Positions 1-7,014 of a DNA stretch of 10,198 nt are shown piece by piece (position 1 is the stretch's first letter; the number at the start of each line of letters is the position of its first letter). Under the pieces are notes generated by a model. That model made no database searches. It saw only the letters and a list, made by a program, of their open reading frames with translations, and had not been told where the DNA came from. The stretch comes from an uncultured beta proteobacterium. GTDB taxonomy: Bacteria; Pseudomonadota; Gammaproteobacteria; Burkholderiales; Rhodocyclaceae. A program made the translations under genes and the position numbers. The stretch is from NCBI GenBank assembly GCA_903916205.1, contig CAIWVX010000403.1, positions 1-10,198 on the forward strand. Reading direction: 5' to 3'.

Positions 1-37
1 GTGCTACAGAACCGGACAACTTTAAAACTCGCAACAT

Positions 38-54
38 TTGAATTGACAACTGAA
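38..54. repeat. Short direct repeat, copy 1
   Basis: This 17-nt stretch matches positions 234-250 with one mismatch (T to C at the sixth base). The second copy lies over the 3' end of higA, so this copy may be a decayed duplicate of that gene end, or one of two repeats left by a recombination event. It is short and AT-rich, so chance is possible. Confidence 0.35.
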
Positions 55-72
55 ATTACGTCAGCGTCTGAG

Positions 73-88
73 GCGGTGTGTACACCGC
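73..88. repeat. Short perfect palindrome
   Basis: GCGGTGT and its exact reverse complement ACACCGC are separated by two bases, so the site forms either a 7-bp hairpin or a two-fold protein-binding site. It sits 5 nt before the start codon of the integrase-like remnant and could be an old operator. No function can be shown. Confidence 0.4.
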
Positions 89-93
89 GACTA

Positions 94-141
94 ATGGAAC
101 AGGTCAGAGCGCGGATTCGCTTCAAACACTACAGCATTCGT
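94..141 (+). pseudogene. Remnant of integron/tyrosine recombinase N-terminus
   Basis: A 16-residue stretch, MEQVRARIRFKHYSIR, resembles the start of integron integrases (IntI), where a QVR-RIR-HYSIR pattern opens the N-terminal SAM-like DNA-binding domain of the phage-integrase family. After SIR the reading frame continues to a stop near 237, but the residues no longer resemble an integrase, and no catalytic R-H-R-Y residues follow. It is therefore a broken leftover and not a working gene. Similarity is judged from memory of the family; the short length means chance resemblance cannot be excluded. A perfect palindrome lies just upstream and the inverted repeat bounding the toxin-antitoxin unit begins 12 nt downstream, which suggests the integrase was cut by an insertion or rearrangement. 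Confidence 0.5.
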
Positions 142-153
142 AAACTAATTGGG

Positions 154-184
154 GACCACGGTTTTCTGTTTTTCTGCACTGAAA
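154..184. repeat. Left imperfect inverted repeat flanking higBA
   Basis: Read on the plus strand, this segment matches the reverse complement of 980-1011 at 26 of 31 positions, with one extra base in the right copy. The shared core is GGTTTTCTGTTTT followed by TCTGC. The two arms enclose the toxin-antitoxin genes and about 830 bp in all, which is the layout of a small non-autonomous mobile unit or a decayed insertion-sequence pair. No transposase lies between them and I saw no clear target-site duplication. Confidence 0.5.
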
Positions 185-230
185 CCAAAAAAATCATGGC
201 AACCACCGTTTCCGAGCAAGGGTCGAAATA

Positions 231-563
231 TTATTGAACTGACAACTGAACGTGTTTGCCTGCCCTAGACAGCATGTCCACCAATGCATCAATGGTGAAT
301 TTAATGGCTTTTTTGTTGATAACGTCGGAAACCCGAGGACGTGTAACTCCGAGAATTTGAGCCGCATCTGATTGCTTCAATTTCTTCTCGTCAATCCAGA
401 CGGCTAATTCACCCATCAACGATTCTTTGATGGCGAGTTTTTCAGAGATGACCTTATCTGTTTCTGCAAGAAGCCTTGCGGCTTCTTCTGGCTCAAACCC
501 CAAATCAGCAAAGATATTCCCGCCAACAGGGGTAATGTGCATCGTTTCGGTTTTAGCTTTCAT
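231..563 (-). CDS. higA: HigA-type antitoxin, XRE-family helix-turn-helix protein
   Basis: Antitoxin of a type II toxin-antitoxin pair. It is expected to bind and neutralise the toxin encoded just upstream and to repress the shared promoter. The 110-residue protein has the usual layout of the HTH_37/COG5606 family: an N-terminal segment with NIFADLGF followed by an EEAARLL helix, then a Cro/C1-like helix-turn-helix at about residues 60-95. In that domain LKQSDAAQILGV and RPRVSDVINKK form the two DNA-binding helices. Its ATG overlaps the toxin stop codon by 4 nt (ATGA), so the two are translationally coupled. The order, toxin first, is that of higBA and not of relBE. The name is by family resemblance; the exact subfamily is not proven. 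Confidence 0.85.
   Translation of the reverse strand: MKAKTETMHITPVGGNIFADLGFEPEEAARLLAETDKVISEKLAIKESLMGELAVWIDEKKLKQSDAAQILGVTRPRVSDVINKKAIKFTIDALVDMLSRAGKHVQLSVQ
234..250. repeat. Short direct repeat, copy 2 (end of higA)
   Basis: This is the partner of 38-54, with 16 of 17 bases identical. It codes for the last residues of the antitoxin gene on the minus strand. Confidence 0.35.
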
Positions 564-907
564 TTGTTATTCCTTTCTTGGATAAGAAACTTGTAACGAG
601 AGGCTGCAAGCGCTTTGTCGGGGCCGCTGGTGGTTTTCGTCTTTTTCTTGAAGCAATGTAGTACATAGACGGCTTCAGGAAATTTTGCGACGTACATCAC
701 TCTGAACCAACCGTCGCCAAGACTGATGCGGAGTTCCTTCGTTCCAGCACCAAGCGCATCGAATGGTTTCCAGTCATCAGGATCGTCCCCGCGTTGAATC
801 TTGCGCAATTGGCGCCCCACTTCTTTCCGTGCATCGGATGAGAATGTTTTATCATCCGTCAAATCCTTAAAAGAAGACCCGCGCCACGCAATTGGCTTTT
901 CATCCAT
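560..907 (-). CDS. higB: HigB/Gp49-type toxin of the RelE/ParE superfamily
   Basis: Toxin of the pair. Members of this family (Gp49/COG4679, within the RelE/ParE fold) are usually ribosome-dependent mRNA interferases that slow growth when freed from the antitoxin. The 115-residue, basic protein shows the family signature in its second half: KELRISLGDGWFRVMYVAKF, then AVYVLHCFKKKT with basic residues after it. The ATG at 907 is supported by a very strong ribosome binding site, AGGAGG, five bases upstream. Length is normal and the frame is intact, so the gene looks functional. It lies between inverted repeats and next to an integrase remnant, the typical setting of a horizontally acquired stabilisation module. 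Confidence 0.85.
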   Translation of the reverse strand: MDEKPIAWRGSSFKDLTDDKTFSSDARKEVGRQLRKIQRGDDPDDWKPFDALGAGTKELRISLGDGWFRVMYVAKFPEAVYVLHCFKKKTKTTSGPDKALAASRYKFLIQERNNK

Positions 908-924
908 ACCGCCTCCTGCGGACA

Positions 925-949
925 GTGTATCAAATTTTATACATTACAC
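925..949 (-). promoter_or_regulatory. Candidate higBA promoter/operator
   Basis: Seventeen bases upstream of the higB start lies an AT-rich palindrome. TGTAT at 926-930 mirrors ATACA at 939-943 around an AT-rich centre, and an outer pair GTGTA/TACAC spans 925-949. On the minus strand it contains TATAAA, a plausible -10 box, but I find no convincing -35 at correct spacing. Antitoxins of this class bind such palindromes over their own promoter. The assignment is inferred from position and symmetry. Confidence 0.45.
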
Positions 950-979
950 AAGCAAAAATAATTAGGGAAAGACCGCGTT

Positions 980-1011
980 TTTAAGCGCAGATAAAACAGA
1001 AAACCATGATC
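980..1011. repeat. Right imperfect inverted repeat flanking higBA
   Basis: This is the reverse-complement partner of 154-184. The shared core on this strand is AAAACAGAAAACC, preceded by GCAGA. It ends about 70 bp outside the higB start and marks the right boundary of the putative toxin-antitoxin unit. Confidence 0.5.
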
Positions 1012-1025
1012 TGAAAATCATCTAG

Positions 1026-1115
1026 TCTGCCTCACCCCGAAGTGATGCGGATGGGTAAAGTGAGTTTCCGAAATCACTTTACCGCAGGAGGCAGAAAATG
1101 AACTCAGCGGAGTAA
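1026..1115 (+). other. Structured stretch with a hairpin-trapped ribosome binding site and five-codon ORF
   Basis: On the plus strand TCTGCCTC (1026-1033) pairs exactly with GAGGCAGA (1088-1095). Inside, GGTAAAGTGA (1054-1063) pairs exactly with TCACTTTACC (1074-1083). A third segment, AAGTGAT (1040-1046), can pair with ATCACTT (1073-1079) instead, giving two mutually exclusive inner stems. The outer right arm overlaps AGGAGG (1086-1091), which stands six bases before an ATG at 1098 that opens only M-N-S-A-E-stop. This could be the relic of a gene start, a leader-peptide control element, or a mobile-element end. No known RNA family is recognised. Confidence 0.35.
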
Positions 1116-1164
1116 ACCAACCCACTGGAGACGACGTATTCAATGCTTTTATCGTATCGACTTG

Positions 1165-1203
1165 ATGGTTCAGACTCCGCGTATTCTCGAAATCAAAGCG
1201 TAA
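1165..1203 (+). pseudogene. Possible remnant of a DUF2442-type gene start
   Basis: This 12-codon [15 protein letters not shown], ends in TAA and resembles the opening of DUF2442 proteins, which begin with a P-R-hydrophobic-x-x-(V/I)-K pattern. Those proteins often pair with DUF4160 in accessory regions. The similarity stops exactly where the exonuclease gene of the opposite strand ends, as if that gene boundary were a recombination junction. The match is very short and made from memory, so it is a suggestion only. Confidence 0.25.
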
Positions 1204-1801
1204 GCTTGGTGACTTTCCAAGCTTTGTAGATTTTTAAAGCCACATGCGCGTCGTTCGCGGCGTAAAGCATTTGGCGTTCATTCAAGGGCAGGTTGGCCCA
1301 ATTGCTAGTCCCGATTTTTTTCGATTTTTGTAGTTTTTCGCCAAAAAAATGAGCCACCGCGACTTTGGCGCCGACGGTGCCGCGATGTCCGGCTCCGCGC
1401 AAAATCTCGCCCATATCAATGACGTTATTCAGTGTAATCCCCAGCTTGTTTTTCAAGGCGCTGCGGTCATTGCCGAGGCCAAAGCCAATTTTCAACACCT
1501 GCTGCGATTCGAGGATGAGCTTGAGCACCGCCGTACAGGGGGCAAAAGAAACGGGGAAAAGATACGCATAATCCTCCGTGGCCAGTTGCACCCAATGCGG
1601 GCCGGTGGAGACTTCGCCTTTCAGAAAAGTCGGCTTGGATTCTGTATCAAAACCGATGCACTCTGCGGCCATCAGCGCCGCCTGGGCTTCATGCGCAAGC
1701 GCCAGTGTTGTCACCAGACGCACCTGATTTATGCCGATGCCCACATAATCGGGCAAGTCGGCCTCATTCAGTGCGCTGCGACTTAAAACCTCGTCACTCA
1801 C
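1193..1801 (-). CDS. DEDDy-type 3'-5' exonuclease domain protein (RNase D/WRN-exonuclease-like)
   Basis: A 202-residue single-domain exonuclease of the DnaQ-like superfamily, predicted to remove nucleotides from the 3' end of RNA or DNA with two metal ions. All the acidic motifs are visible: D52-x-E54 in GFDTESKP (Exo I), D112 in [13 protein letters not shown] (Exo II), and Y180-x3-D184 in [13 protein letters not shown] (Exo III, the tyrosine form). The segment [12 protein letters not shown] before Exo III is typical of RNase D and WRN-type exonucleases. There is no HRDC domain, so it is shorter than true RNase D (about 370 residues). The start is GTG at 1801, which overlaps the ureG stop (GTGA). 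It is thus probably made from the urease mRNA, although no role in urea metabolism is known. Substrate is not predictable. Confidence 0.85.
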   Translation of the reverse strand: MSDEVLSRSALNEADLPDYVGIGINQVRLVTTLALAHEAQAALMAAECIGFDTESKPTFLKGEVSTGPHWVQLATEDYAYLFPVSFAPCTAVLKLILESQQVLKIGFGLGNDRSALKNKLGITLNNVIDMGEILRGAGHRGTVGAKVAVAHFFGEKLQKSKKIGTSNWANLPLNERQMLYAANDAHVALKIYKAWKVTKLTL

Positions 1802-2463
1802 GCTAACTCACCGCTGAGCCTATCTATGGGCGGGTAACTCATCATGCCGCGTTCGCGAATGAAGGTGATGATCTCTTCCAGACCTTGGCCGGTTTTCAAG
1901 TTGGTAAAAACAAAGGGGCGCTTTCCGCGTTGTACTTGAGCATCGTGCGCCATGATTTCCAGCGAGGCACCGACCATCGGGGCGAGGTCGATTTTGTTGA
2001 TGATTAACAGGTCGGACTTGGTGATCCCCGGGCCGCCCTTGCGTGGGATTTTTTCACCTGCGGCGACGTCGATAACGTACAGCGTTAGATCAGAAAGCTC
2101 GGGTGAAAAGGTGGCCGCGAGGTTATCACCGCCGGATTCAACAAGAATCAGTTGCACCTCGGGGAATGCGCGTTGCAGTCGATCAATGGCTTCGAGGTTG
2201 ATTGAGGCATCCTCGCGGATCGCGGTATGCGGACAGCCGCCAGTTTCAACGCCGATGATGCGTGCCGGATCGAGTGCCGCATGGCTGACCAAAAATTTGG
2301 CGTCTTCGGCGGTGTAAATGTCATTGGTGACTACTGCCATATCGACTTCATCGCGCAGCGCCCGACATAAGGCTAGGGTTAGCGCGGTTTTGCCTGAGCC
2401 AACGGGGCCGCCGATACCGACGCGCAAAGGGGCAGAATGGGGGCGGGGGGAAGTCTTTGTCAT
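1798..2463 (-). CDS. ureG: Urease accessory GTPase UreG
   Basis: SIMIBI-class GTPase that carries nickel and supplies GTP hydrolysis for assembly of the urease active site, acting in the cytoplasm with UreD and UreF and receiving Ni from UreE. At 221 residues it is of normal length. Visible motifs are the P-loop GPVGSGKT (residues 19-26), the nickel-binding Cys-Pro-His (77-79) within [14 protein letters not shown], the VESGGDN segment (about 108-114), and the guanine-specificity motif NKID (156-159). The ATG at 2463 follows the ureF stop by 9 nt. No strong ribosome binding site is seen, which fits coupling to ureF translation. The 3' end overlaps the exonuclease gene by 4 nt. Confidence 0.97.
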   Translation of the reverse strand: MTKTSPRPHSAPLRVGIGGPVGSGKTALTLALCRALRDEVDMAVVTNDIYTAEDAKFLVSHAALDPARIIGVETGGCPHTAIREDASINLEAIDRLQRAFPEVQLILVESGGDNLAATFSPELSDLTLYVIDVAAGEKIPRKGGPGITKSDLLIINKIDLAPMVGASLEIMAHDAQVQRGKRPFVFTNLKTGQGLEEIITFIRERGMMSYPPIDRLSGELA

Positions 2464-2472
2464 AATCGTGTC

Positions 2473-3165
2473 TCAAGAACGGAAAAGGCGTGAATATTGA
2501 GTTTCGTGTCGGGCACTGCAAATTGAATAGACCGGAGCGAAATTAGACCACTCATCCTCCGGCAAGAGAAGCGCTCGCGCGGCCACGGCAGGAATTTTTT
2601 GGCCGAGTTCGGCCAGCAGCCGCTGACCCGCCGCCTGCCCGAGCGGAACCGCCTTGAGCGCGGCCATGACTTGATTTTCCGCCCAAGACCAAAGATAGCC
2701 CGCGAGTGCCGCCAGAGGTTCGATTTTCCAAGCCGAGGCGATGCCCGACCAGACTGTCGGAAAAGCGACTTCTGGCCAGTCATTGAGTCGTTCGCGCATG
2801 GTTGCCAACAGCGGATCGTTTAGGTCAGCAAGCAAACGTTTGAGTGAAAAGCCCATCTGCAACGTTTCGGCACGTAATTCAGCGCTCTCACGACGGGCTA
2901 GAAATTCGGCGTCCAAGCGCCGAATTGAGTCCATATCCTCAGTCGCCCAATGCGTCATTAGAGCGCCCAACAGGGGCGCTTCCAAACAACCGATAGACGC
3001 GGTTAGTAGATCACCAATCCATAGCCCGGCGTCCGCTTCATTAAGCAGTCGTCCTGATTCAACGGCCCATTCAAGCCCCTGCGAGTAGGTATAAGCCCCC
3101 ACCGGCAAGGTCGGACTGGTGAGCTGGAGCAAGCGCACCAAGGCCAGTGAACAAGAAGAATTCAC
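2473..3165 (-). CDS. ureF: Urease accessory protein UreF
   Basis: All-helical scaffold protein that bridges UreD, bound on apo-urease, and UreG. It gates GTP hydrolysis so that nickel delivery is productive. The 230-residue sequence has the family's N-terminal signature LTSPTLPVGAYTYSQGLE (about 15-32) and the helical SAWKIEPLAALAGYLWSWAENQVMAALKAVPLGQ region, split here by conserved small residues. The start is GTG at 3165, overlapping the ureE stop (GTGA), which implies translational coupling. No better ATG lies before the conserved N-terminus, so GTG is preferred. Nothing unusual is seen apart from that start codon. Confidence 0.95.
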   Translation of the reverse strand: MNSSCSLALVRLLQLTSPTLPVGAYTYSQGLEWAVESGRLLNEADAGLWIGDLLTASIGCLEAPLLGALMTHWATEDMDSIRRLDAEFLARRESAELRAETLQMGFSLKRLLADLNDPLLATMRERLNDWPEVAFPTVWSGIASAWKIEPLAALAGYLWSWAENQVMAALKAVPLGQAAGQRLLAELGQKIPAVAARALLLPEDEWSNFAPVYSICSARHETQYSRLFRS

Positions 3166-3719
3166 GCTTTTTGAGTCGGCTTAAACTGGTGAATTTTCGG
3201 CACTGAACGATGCGGCCCATGACCTGGATCATGGGGATCAACCGCGTGCGCGTTAGCCTGATGCGTATGAGCACCCTGCGCTCCGTAGGCTCCGGTTTCG
3301 GGTTCAAACGGGGCCTCCGTTTCGCGGATTGAACACCCTAGGCCACGCACCATTTCAGCCAGCACATGATCGGCCTGAAAACGCAGGGAACCGCCGCTTT
3401 GTCCTGCCCCCGAGGCGTGAATCAGTTGTACCGGCACATGACGATTTCCAAGATGATAGGCGGCTCGGGCAAAGAGCAAGGGCGTTTCTGCCAGCGCTTC
3501 AATCAACTGTTCGGGTGCCGCATAAATCTCAATGACGGCGCTGCCGTCTTCGGCCAAAAGTCGGTCGCCGCCGTGCAGATGATCGCCGCGTTCAAGGAAA
3601 ATTCCGGCCTCAAAGCCAGAGGCTAGCGTGACGCGCAGACGACTGCGTTTACGTTCGTCGTAGGCCAGCGCAACGCTATCGCTGGGGGCTTGAGTGGTTC
3701 TTTGATTGAGAATGAGCAT
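3162..3719 (-). CDS. ureE: Urease nickel metallochaperone UreE, His-rich tail form
   Basis: Cytoplasmic dimeric chaperone that hands Ni(II) to UreG. The N-terminal part (about 1-75) is the peptide-binding domain. The metal-binding domain includes AYHLGNRHVPVQ, where H94 in GNRH corresponds to the conserved interface nickel ligand, and DHVLAEMVRGLGC (118-129). The C-terminal tail from about residue 150 has seven histidines in under 30 residues (AHTHQANAH, then DPHDPGHGPH). This is a nickel-storage tail of the Klebsiella kind, absent from some UreE proteins. Total length is 185 residues. It begins 6 nt after ureC and overlaps ureF by 4 nt. Confidence 0.95.
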   Translation of the reverse strand: MLILNQRTTQAPSDSVALAYDERKRSRLRVTLASGFEAGIFLERGDHLHGGDRLLAEDGSAVIEIYAAPEQLIEALAETPLLFARAAYHLGNRHVPVQLIHASGAGQSGGSLRFQADHVLAEMVRGLGCSIRETEAPFEPETGAYGAQGAHTHQANAHAVDPHDPGHGPHRSVPKIHQFKPTQKA

Positions 3720-3725
3720 GGCGGA

Positions 3726-5432
3726 TTAAAACAAGAAGTAGCGCTGCGTCATCGGCAGGGTGCTGGCCGGTTCGCAGACCAGCAACTCCCCGTCAGCACG
3801 AACCGCATAGGTTTCGGGATCGACGTCAATTTTTGGCGTCGCCCCGTTTAGCACCATATCTGACTTCTGTAGGGCGCGCGTTCCTGAAACGGCAATCAGC
3901 GGTTTGCTCAGGCCAAGTGCTTGTACCGCCGGATTTTTCAGCGCGGCTTGGGAAACAAAGGTCACGGATGTTTTCAACGCCTTGCCAAAACTGCCGAACA
4001 TCGGACGGTAATGTACTGGCTGTGGCGTCGGGATCGACGCATTCGGGTCGCCCATCGCGGCGGCGGCAATCATCCCGCACTTAAGAATCAGGCTCGGTTT
4101 AACGCCAAAGAAAGCCGGTTTCCAGAGGACTAAATCAGCCAGTTTGCCCACTTCAATGGAACCAACGGTATGCGCAATGCCGTGAGTAATCGCCGGGTTG
4201 ATGGTGTATTTGGCGATGTAGCGTTTAACACGGTAGTTATCATTACGCGCACTGTCTTCCTTCAATGCACCGCGCTGCACCTTCATTTTGTGCGCGGCTT
4301 GCCAGGTACGGATAATGACTTCACCGACCCGCCCCATCGCCTGCGAGTCGGAACTCATCATTGAAAAAGCCCCAATGTCATGAAGAATATCTTCGGCGGC
4401 GATGGTTTCGCGGCGAATGCGTGATTCAGCAAAAGCAACATCCTCAGCAATCGACGGATCAAGGTGGTGGCAAACCATCAGCATATCGAGATGCTCGTCG
4501 ATGGTATTCACCGTATAAGGCATGGTCGGATTGGTCGAGCTGGGCAACACATTGGGCAGGGCGGCGGCACGAATGATGTCCGGCGCATGACCGCCACCCG
4601 CGCCTTCCGTGTGGAAGGTGTGGATGGTGCGCCCCTTGAAGGCGTCAAGGGTGGCCTCGACAAAACCGGATTCGTTCAGCGTGTCGGAGTGAATGGCGAC
4701 CTGAACATCCATTTCATCGGCCACCGTCAGGCAGCAGTCAATCGCGGCGGGCGTCGTTCCCCAGTCTTCATGGAGCTTCAAGCCCATCGCCCCAGCGGCA
4801 ACTTGCTCGCGTAACGCCTCCGGCAAGCTGGCGTTACCTTTACCAAAAAAACCAAGATTCATCGGAAAGGCTTCAGCCGCTTCAAGCATCCGGTGAATAT
4901 GCCAAGGGCCGGGCGTACAGGTGGTGGCAAAGGTTCCGGTCGCGGGGCCAGTGCCGCCACCGATCATCGTCGTGACGCCGGACATCAGCGCTTCTTCGAT
5001 CTGCTGTGGGCAAATGAAGTGAATGTGGCTGTCGATGCCGCCTGCGGTAACGATCATGCCTTCACCGGCAATGACTTCGGTTCCCGGTCCGATAACGAGG
5101 GTGACGCCCGGCTGAATGTCGGGATTGCCCGCTTTGCCGATGGCGGCGATGCGCCCCTCTTTGAGTCCAATATCGGCCTTGACGATGCCCATGACCGCAT
5201 CAATGATTAGGGCGTTGGTAATGACCGTATCGACCACTTCCGCCGCCGTGCGCTGGCTTTGCCCCATGCCGTCACGAATCACCTTACCTCCGCCGAACTT
5301 GACTTCTTCGCCGTAGATGGTGAAATCTTTTTCGACTTCGATGAACAGTTCTGTATCCGCCAGACGCAGTCGATCACCGAGCGTCGGGCCAAACATTTCG
5401 GCATAGGCTTGACGAGAAATTTTTACGCTCAT
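3726..5432 (-). CDS. ureC: Urease alpha subunit UreC (catalytic)
   Basis: Catalytic subunit of nickel urease, which hydrolyses urea to ammonia and carbamate, the latter decaying to a second ammonia and carbon dioxide. The 568-residue length is typical of a bacterial alpha subunit. The nickel site is complete: H136 and H138 (GGIDSHIHF), K219, the lysine that becomes carbamylated ([12 protein letters not shown]), H248 (AIHSD), H274 (HTFHTEG) and D362 ([11 protein letters not shown]). The mobile-flap Cys321 and the general-acid His322 are present in MVCHHL. Each lies two residues beyond the Klebsiella numbering. It works as (UreABC)3 in the cytoplasm. Its ATG overlaps the ureB stop by one base (TAATG), and a GGAG site lies upstream. 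The gene is intact and no odd residues were noticed. Confidence 0.98.
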   Translation of the reverse strand: MSVKISRQAYAEMFGPTLGDRLRLADTELFIEVEKDFTIYGEEVKFGGGKVIRDGMGQSQRTAAEVVDTVITNALIIDAVMGIVKADIGLKEGRIAAIGKAGNPDIQPGVTLVIGPGTEVIAGEGMIVTAGGIDSHIHFICPQQIEEALMSGVTTMIGGGTGPATGTFATTCTPGPWHIHRMLEAAEAFPMNLGFFGKGNASLPEALREQVAAGAMGLKLHEDWGTTPAAIDCCLTVADEMDVQVAIHSDTLNESGFVEATLDAFKGRTIHTFHTEGAGGGHAPDIIRAAALPNVLPSSTNPTMPYTVNTIDEHLDMLMVCHHLDPSIAEDVAFAESRIRRETIAAEDILHDIGAFSMMSSDSQAMGRVGEVIIRTWQAAHKMKVQRGALKEDSARNDNYRVKRYIAKYTINPAITHGIAHTVGSIEVGKLADLVLWKPAFFGVKPSLILKCGMIAAAAMGDPNASIPTPQPVHYRPMFGSFGKALKTSVTFVSQAALKNPAVQALGLSKPLIAVSGTRALQKSDMVLNGATPKIDVDPETYAVRADGELLVCEPASTLPMTQRYFLF

Positions 5433-5737
5433 TACAACGCTCCTTGTACGAGGTCACGGAAACCAAAAACCTTGCGTTCGCCGGCAAGGGCAATAAGCTG
5501 CACGGTACGTGTCTGCCCCGGTTCAAAACGCACGGCGGTACCGGCAGCAATATCAAGGCGGAAACCGCGCGCGGCATGGCGGTCAAAAGACAGCGCGGCA
5601 TTGGTTTCAAAAAAATGGTAATGCGAACCTACTTGAATCGGTCGGTCGCCGGTGTTGGCGACAACCATGCTCAGCGTTTGACGTTCGGCATTTAGAACCC
5701 TTTCGCCGGGTTCAACAAACAATTCACCGGGGATCAT
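5432..5737 (-). CDS. ureB: Urease beta subunit UreB
   Basis: Structural beta subunit of urease, 101 residues. It stabilises the UreC trimer and contributes to the fold around the active-site flap. The start [11 protein letters not shown], the [19 protein letters not shown] block and the [24 protein letters not shown] block split across residues 50-75 are diagnostic of the family. The last part, [10 protein letters not shown], is also conserved. A good AGGAG ribosome binding site precedes the ATG. It is a separate gene and not fused to ureA, which differs from the fused form in Helicobacter. Confidence 0.97.
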   Translation of the reverse strand: MIPGELFVEPGERVLNAERQTLSMVVANTGDRPIQVGSHYHFFETNAALSFDRHAARGFRLDIAAGTAVRFEPGQTRTVQLIALAGERKVFGFRDLVQGAL

Positions 5738-5754
5738 AATTTCTACTCCTTGGC

Positions 5755-6057
5755 TTAAACAATCGGATTGTGTACGGTGACAAGCTTGGTGCCATCCGGG
5801 AAAGTGGCTTCCACCTGAATTTCGGGAATCATTTCTGGGACGCCCTCCATCACCTGATCACGAGACAAAATTCGGGTGCCTTCGCTCATTAGATCGGCGA
5901 CGCTACGGCCATCACGCGCCCCTTCCATAATGGCGCAGCTAATCAGCGCGACGGCTTCGGGATAATTAAGTTTGAGCCCTCGCGCTTGACGTCTTTCGGC
6001 GAGCAAGGCGGCGGTAAAAATCAGTAATTTATCTTTCTCACGGGGGGTCAGTTCCAT
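5755..6057 (-). CDS. ureA: Urease gamma subunit UreA
   Basis: Structural gamma subunit, exactly the usual 100 residues. It packs against UreC in the trimer of heterotrimers. Conserved features are the opening [25 protein letters not shown] (about 30-40), MEGARDG, and the C-terminal [17 protein letters not shown]. An AGGAG site stands about 5 nt before the ATG. It follows ureD by 16 nt and precedes ureB by 17 nt, so all three are on one transcript. Confidence 0.97.
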   Translation of the reverse strand: MELTPREKDKLLIFTAALLAERRQARGLKLNYPEAVALISCAIMEGARDGRSVADLMSEGTRILSRDQVMEGVPEMIPEIQVEATFPDGTKLVTVHNPIV

Positions 6058-6073
6058 ACAATCTCCTGAAAAA

Positions 6074-6922
6074 TTAGGTGTTCCAGATGCGCGGTGGTAG
6101 GGCAGGGCGACCGAGAAGAAGCGGTCGAAGAAACTGCCAAAGAGCGATAAACCAGTGCCGTGCGGCTTCGCTATTATGTCCGAGATAGCGGGCTACAAGT
6201 AAGCCGGGCAAGGCTGTCAGAGAATTTTCGGCGGCGTCCGCCGGATGAATGGCGCGACACGCTTCGAGCAAGGCTGAAACACTGTCGTCGGGCTGCAAGG
6301 TGGCTAGGAGCGTACCGCATACCGACGCCCCAGCCCAACCCGTGGGGCTATCCAACAGCGGATCACGGTCACGAATATGGCCCCGTTCCAACCACAGGGG
6401 TTTCCCTGCGCAGTCGATTCGTGTATGCAGTCCAACGTGGCCGTAGGTGAAACGTTCGCCTGCGGCGCGACGTCCGAGACAGAGTATTTCCCAGCCGAAA
6501 TAACGACTATCGGCGACCATCTGCACCCCGATGTTCATTTGACTTTGGGCGCCGTCAAAAATGATTGTTTCTTGCGGCAACCATTCAAGCACACTCCCCG
6601 AGGCCACTTTGAATTCAATCGTTTGCGAGGCTTCAGCGCCGCCAGAGCGATACCATTTTCCGGCTCCGGGTGTGGTGATTTGCGCATGCGCTTGGGGGCC
6701 GACGCCCGCCGCAATATGCAAGTGATCGCCGCCCGCAATGCCCGACGGCGGGTGCAGCAAAAGGATTTGGCAAACAGATTCACCTTCGGGGTACAGTGCT
6801 TTCTGCACTCTGAGTGGCCCGCTGTGCCGACGTTCGCTAAGCACCGTACCGCTGCCGATACGCGAGAAGCCGAGTTGGAGCTTGGCATACCAAGCATGAT
6901 TTGAAGGCGGAGGGTTTTGCAT
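6074..6922 (-). CDS. ureD: Urease accessory protein UreD
   Basis: First gene of the urease operon. UreD (UreH in some species) binds apo-urease and, with UreF and UreG, forms the complex that passes nickel and carbon dioxide to the active site. The 282-residue protein carries the family motifs LYPEG (43-47), [10 protein letters not shown] (57-66), [10 protein letters not shown] (84-93) and [12 protein letters not shown] (112-123), and closes with a W-x-x-LRP-x-x-LGR-x-x-x-x-PRIW tail. The ATG at 6922 gives a normal N-terminus, though the ribosome binding site (GGAAAC) is weak. A repeat and terminator-like hairpin separate it from urtE, so it probably has its own promoter. Confidence 0.96.
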   Translation of the reverse strand: MQNPPPSNHAWYAKLQLGFSRIGSGTVLSERRHSGPLRVQKALYPEGESVCQILLLHPPSGIAGGDHLHIAAGVGPQAHAQITTPGAGKWYRSGGAEASQTIEFKVASGSVLEWLPQETIIFDGAQSQMNIGVQMVADSRYFGWEILCLGRRAAGERFTYGHVGLHTRIDCAGKPLWLERGHIRDRDPLLDSPTGWAGASVCGTLLATLQPDDSVSALLEACRAIHPADAAENSLTALPGLLVARYLGHNSEAARHWFIALWQFLRPLLLGRPALPPRIWNT

Positions 6923-6955
6923 TAAGTTTCCGAATCGTAACTACTCAGCATTCCA

Positions 6956-6972
6956 AGCTCGCCCGCAGCCAA
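6956..6972 (-). promoter_or_regulatory. Weak sigma-54-like site upstream of ureD
   Basis: On the minus strand TTGGCTGCGGGCGAGCT has GG and GC at the 12-base separation required by sigma-54 (-24/-12), and the TTGGC half is good, but the -12 half lacks the usual TT. It would start transcription about 20-25 nt before the ureD ATG. Nitrogen control by NtrC is common for urease genes, which makes the site plausible, yet the match is partial. I saw no clear sigma-70 promoter in the same gap. Confidence 0.25.
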
Positions 6973-7014
6973 GACGTTCCTGAAGAAACATGAGGTGAGA
7001 AATCAGTGACTGTG

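Noticed and set aside
1..237. Open frame of 78 codons on the plus strand as a real gene
   Set aside because: It starts at the window edge without a visible ribosome binding site, and only the 16-residue integrase-like stretch resembles a protein. It ends against higA. Treated as a remnant.
900..1190. Integron attC recombination site
   Set aside because: I looked for RYYYAAC and GTTRRRY core sites on both strands here and in 1-240 and found none, although the region has inverted repeats.
1349..1786. Long plus-strand open frame opposite the exonuclease gene
   Set aside because: Its product resembles no family I recognise, and the opposite strand encodes an exonuclease with all catalytic motifs, so it is a shadow.
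6160..6904. Long plus-strand open frames opposite ureD
   Set aside because: They mirror codon bias of ureD, which has clear family motifs throughout; no independent support.
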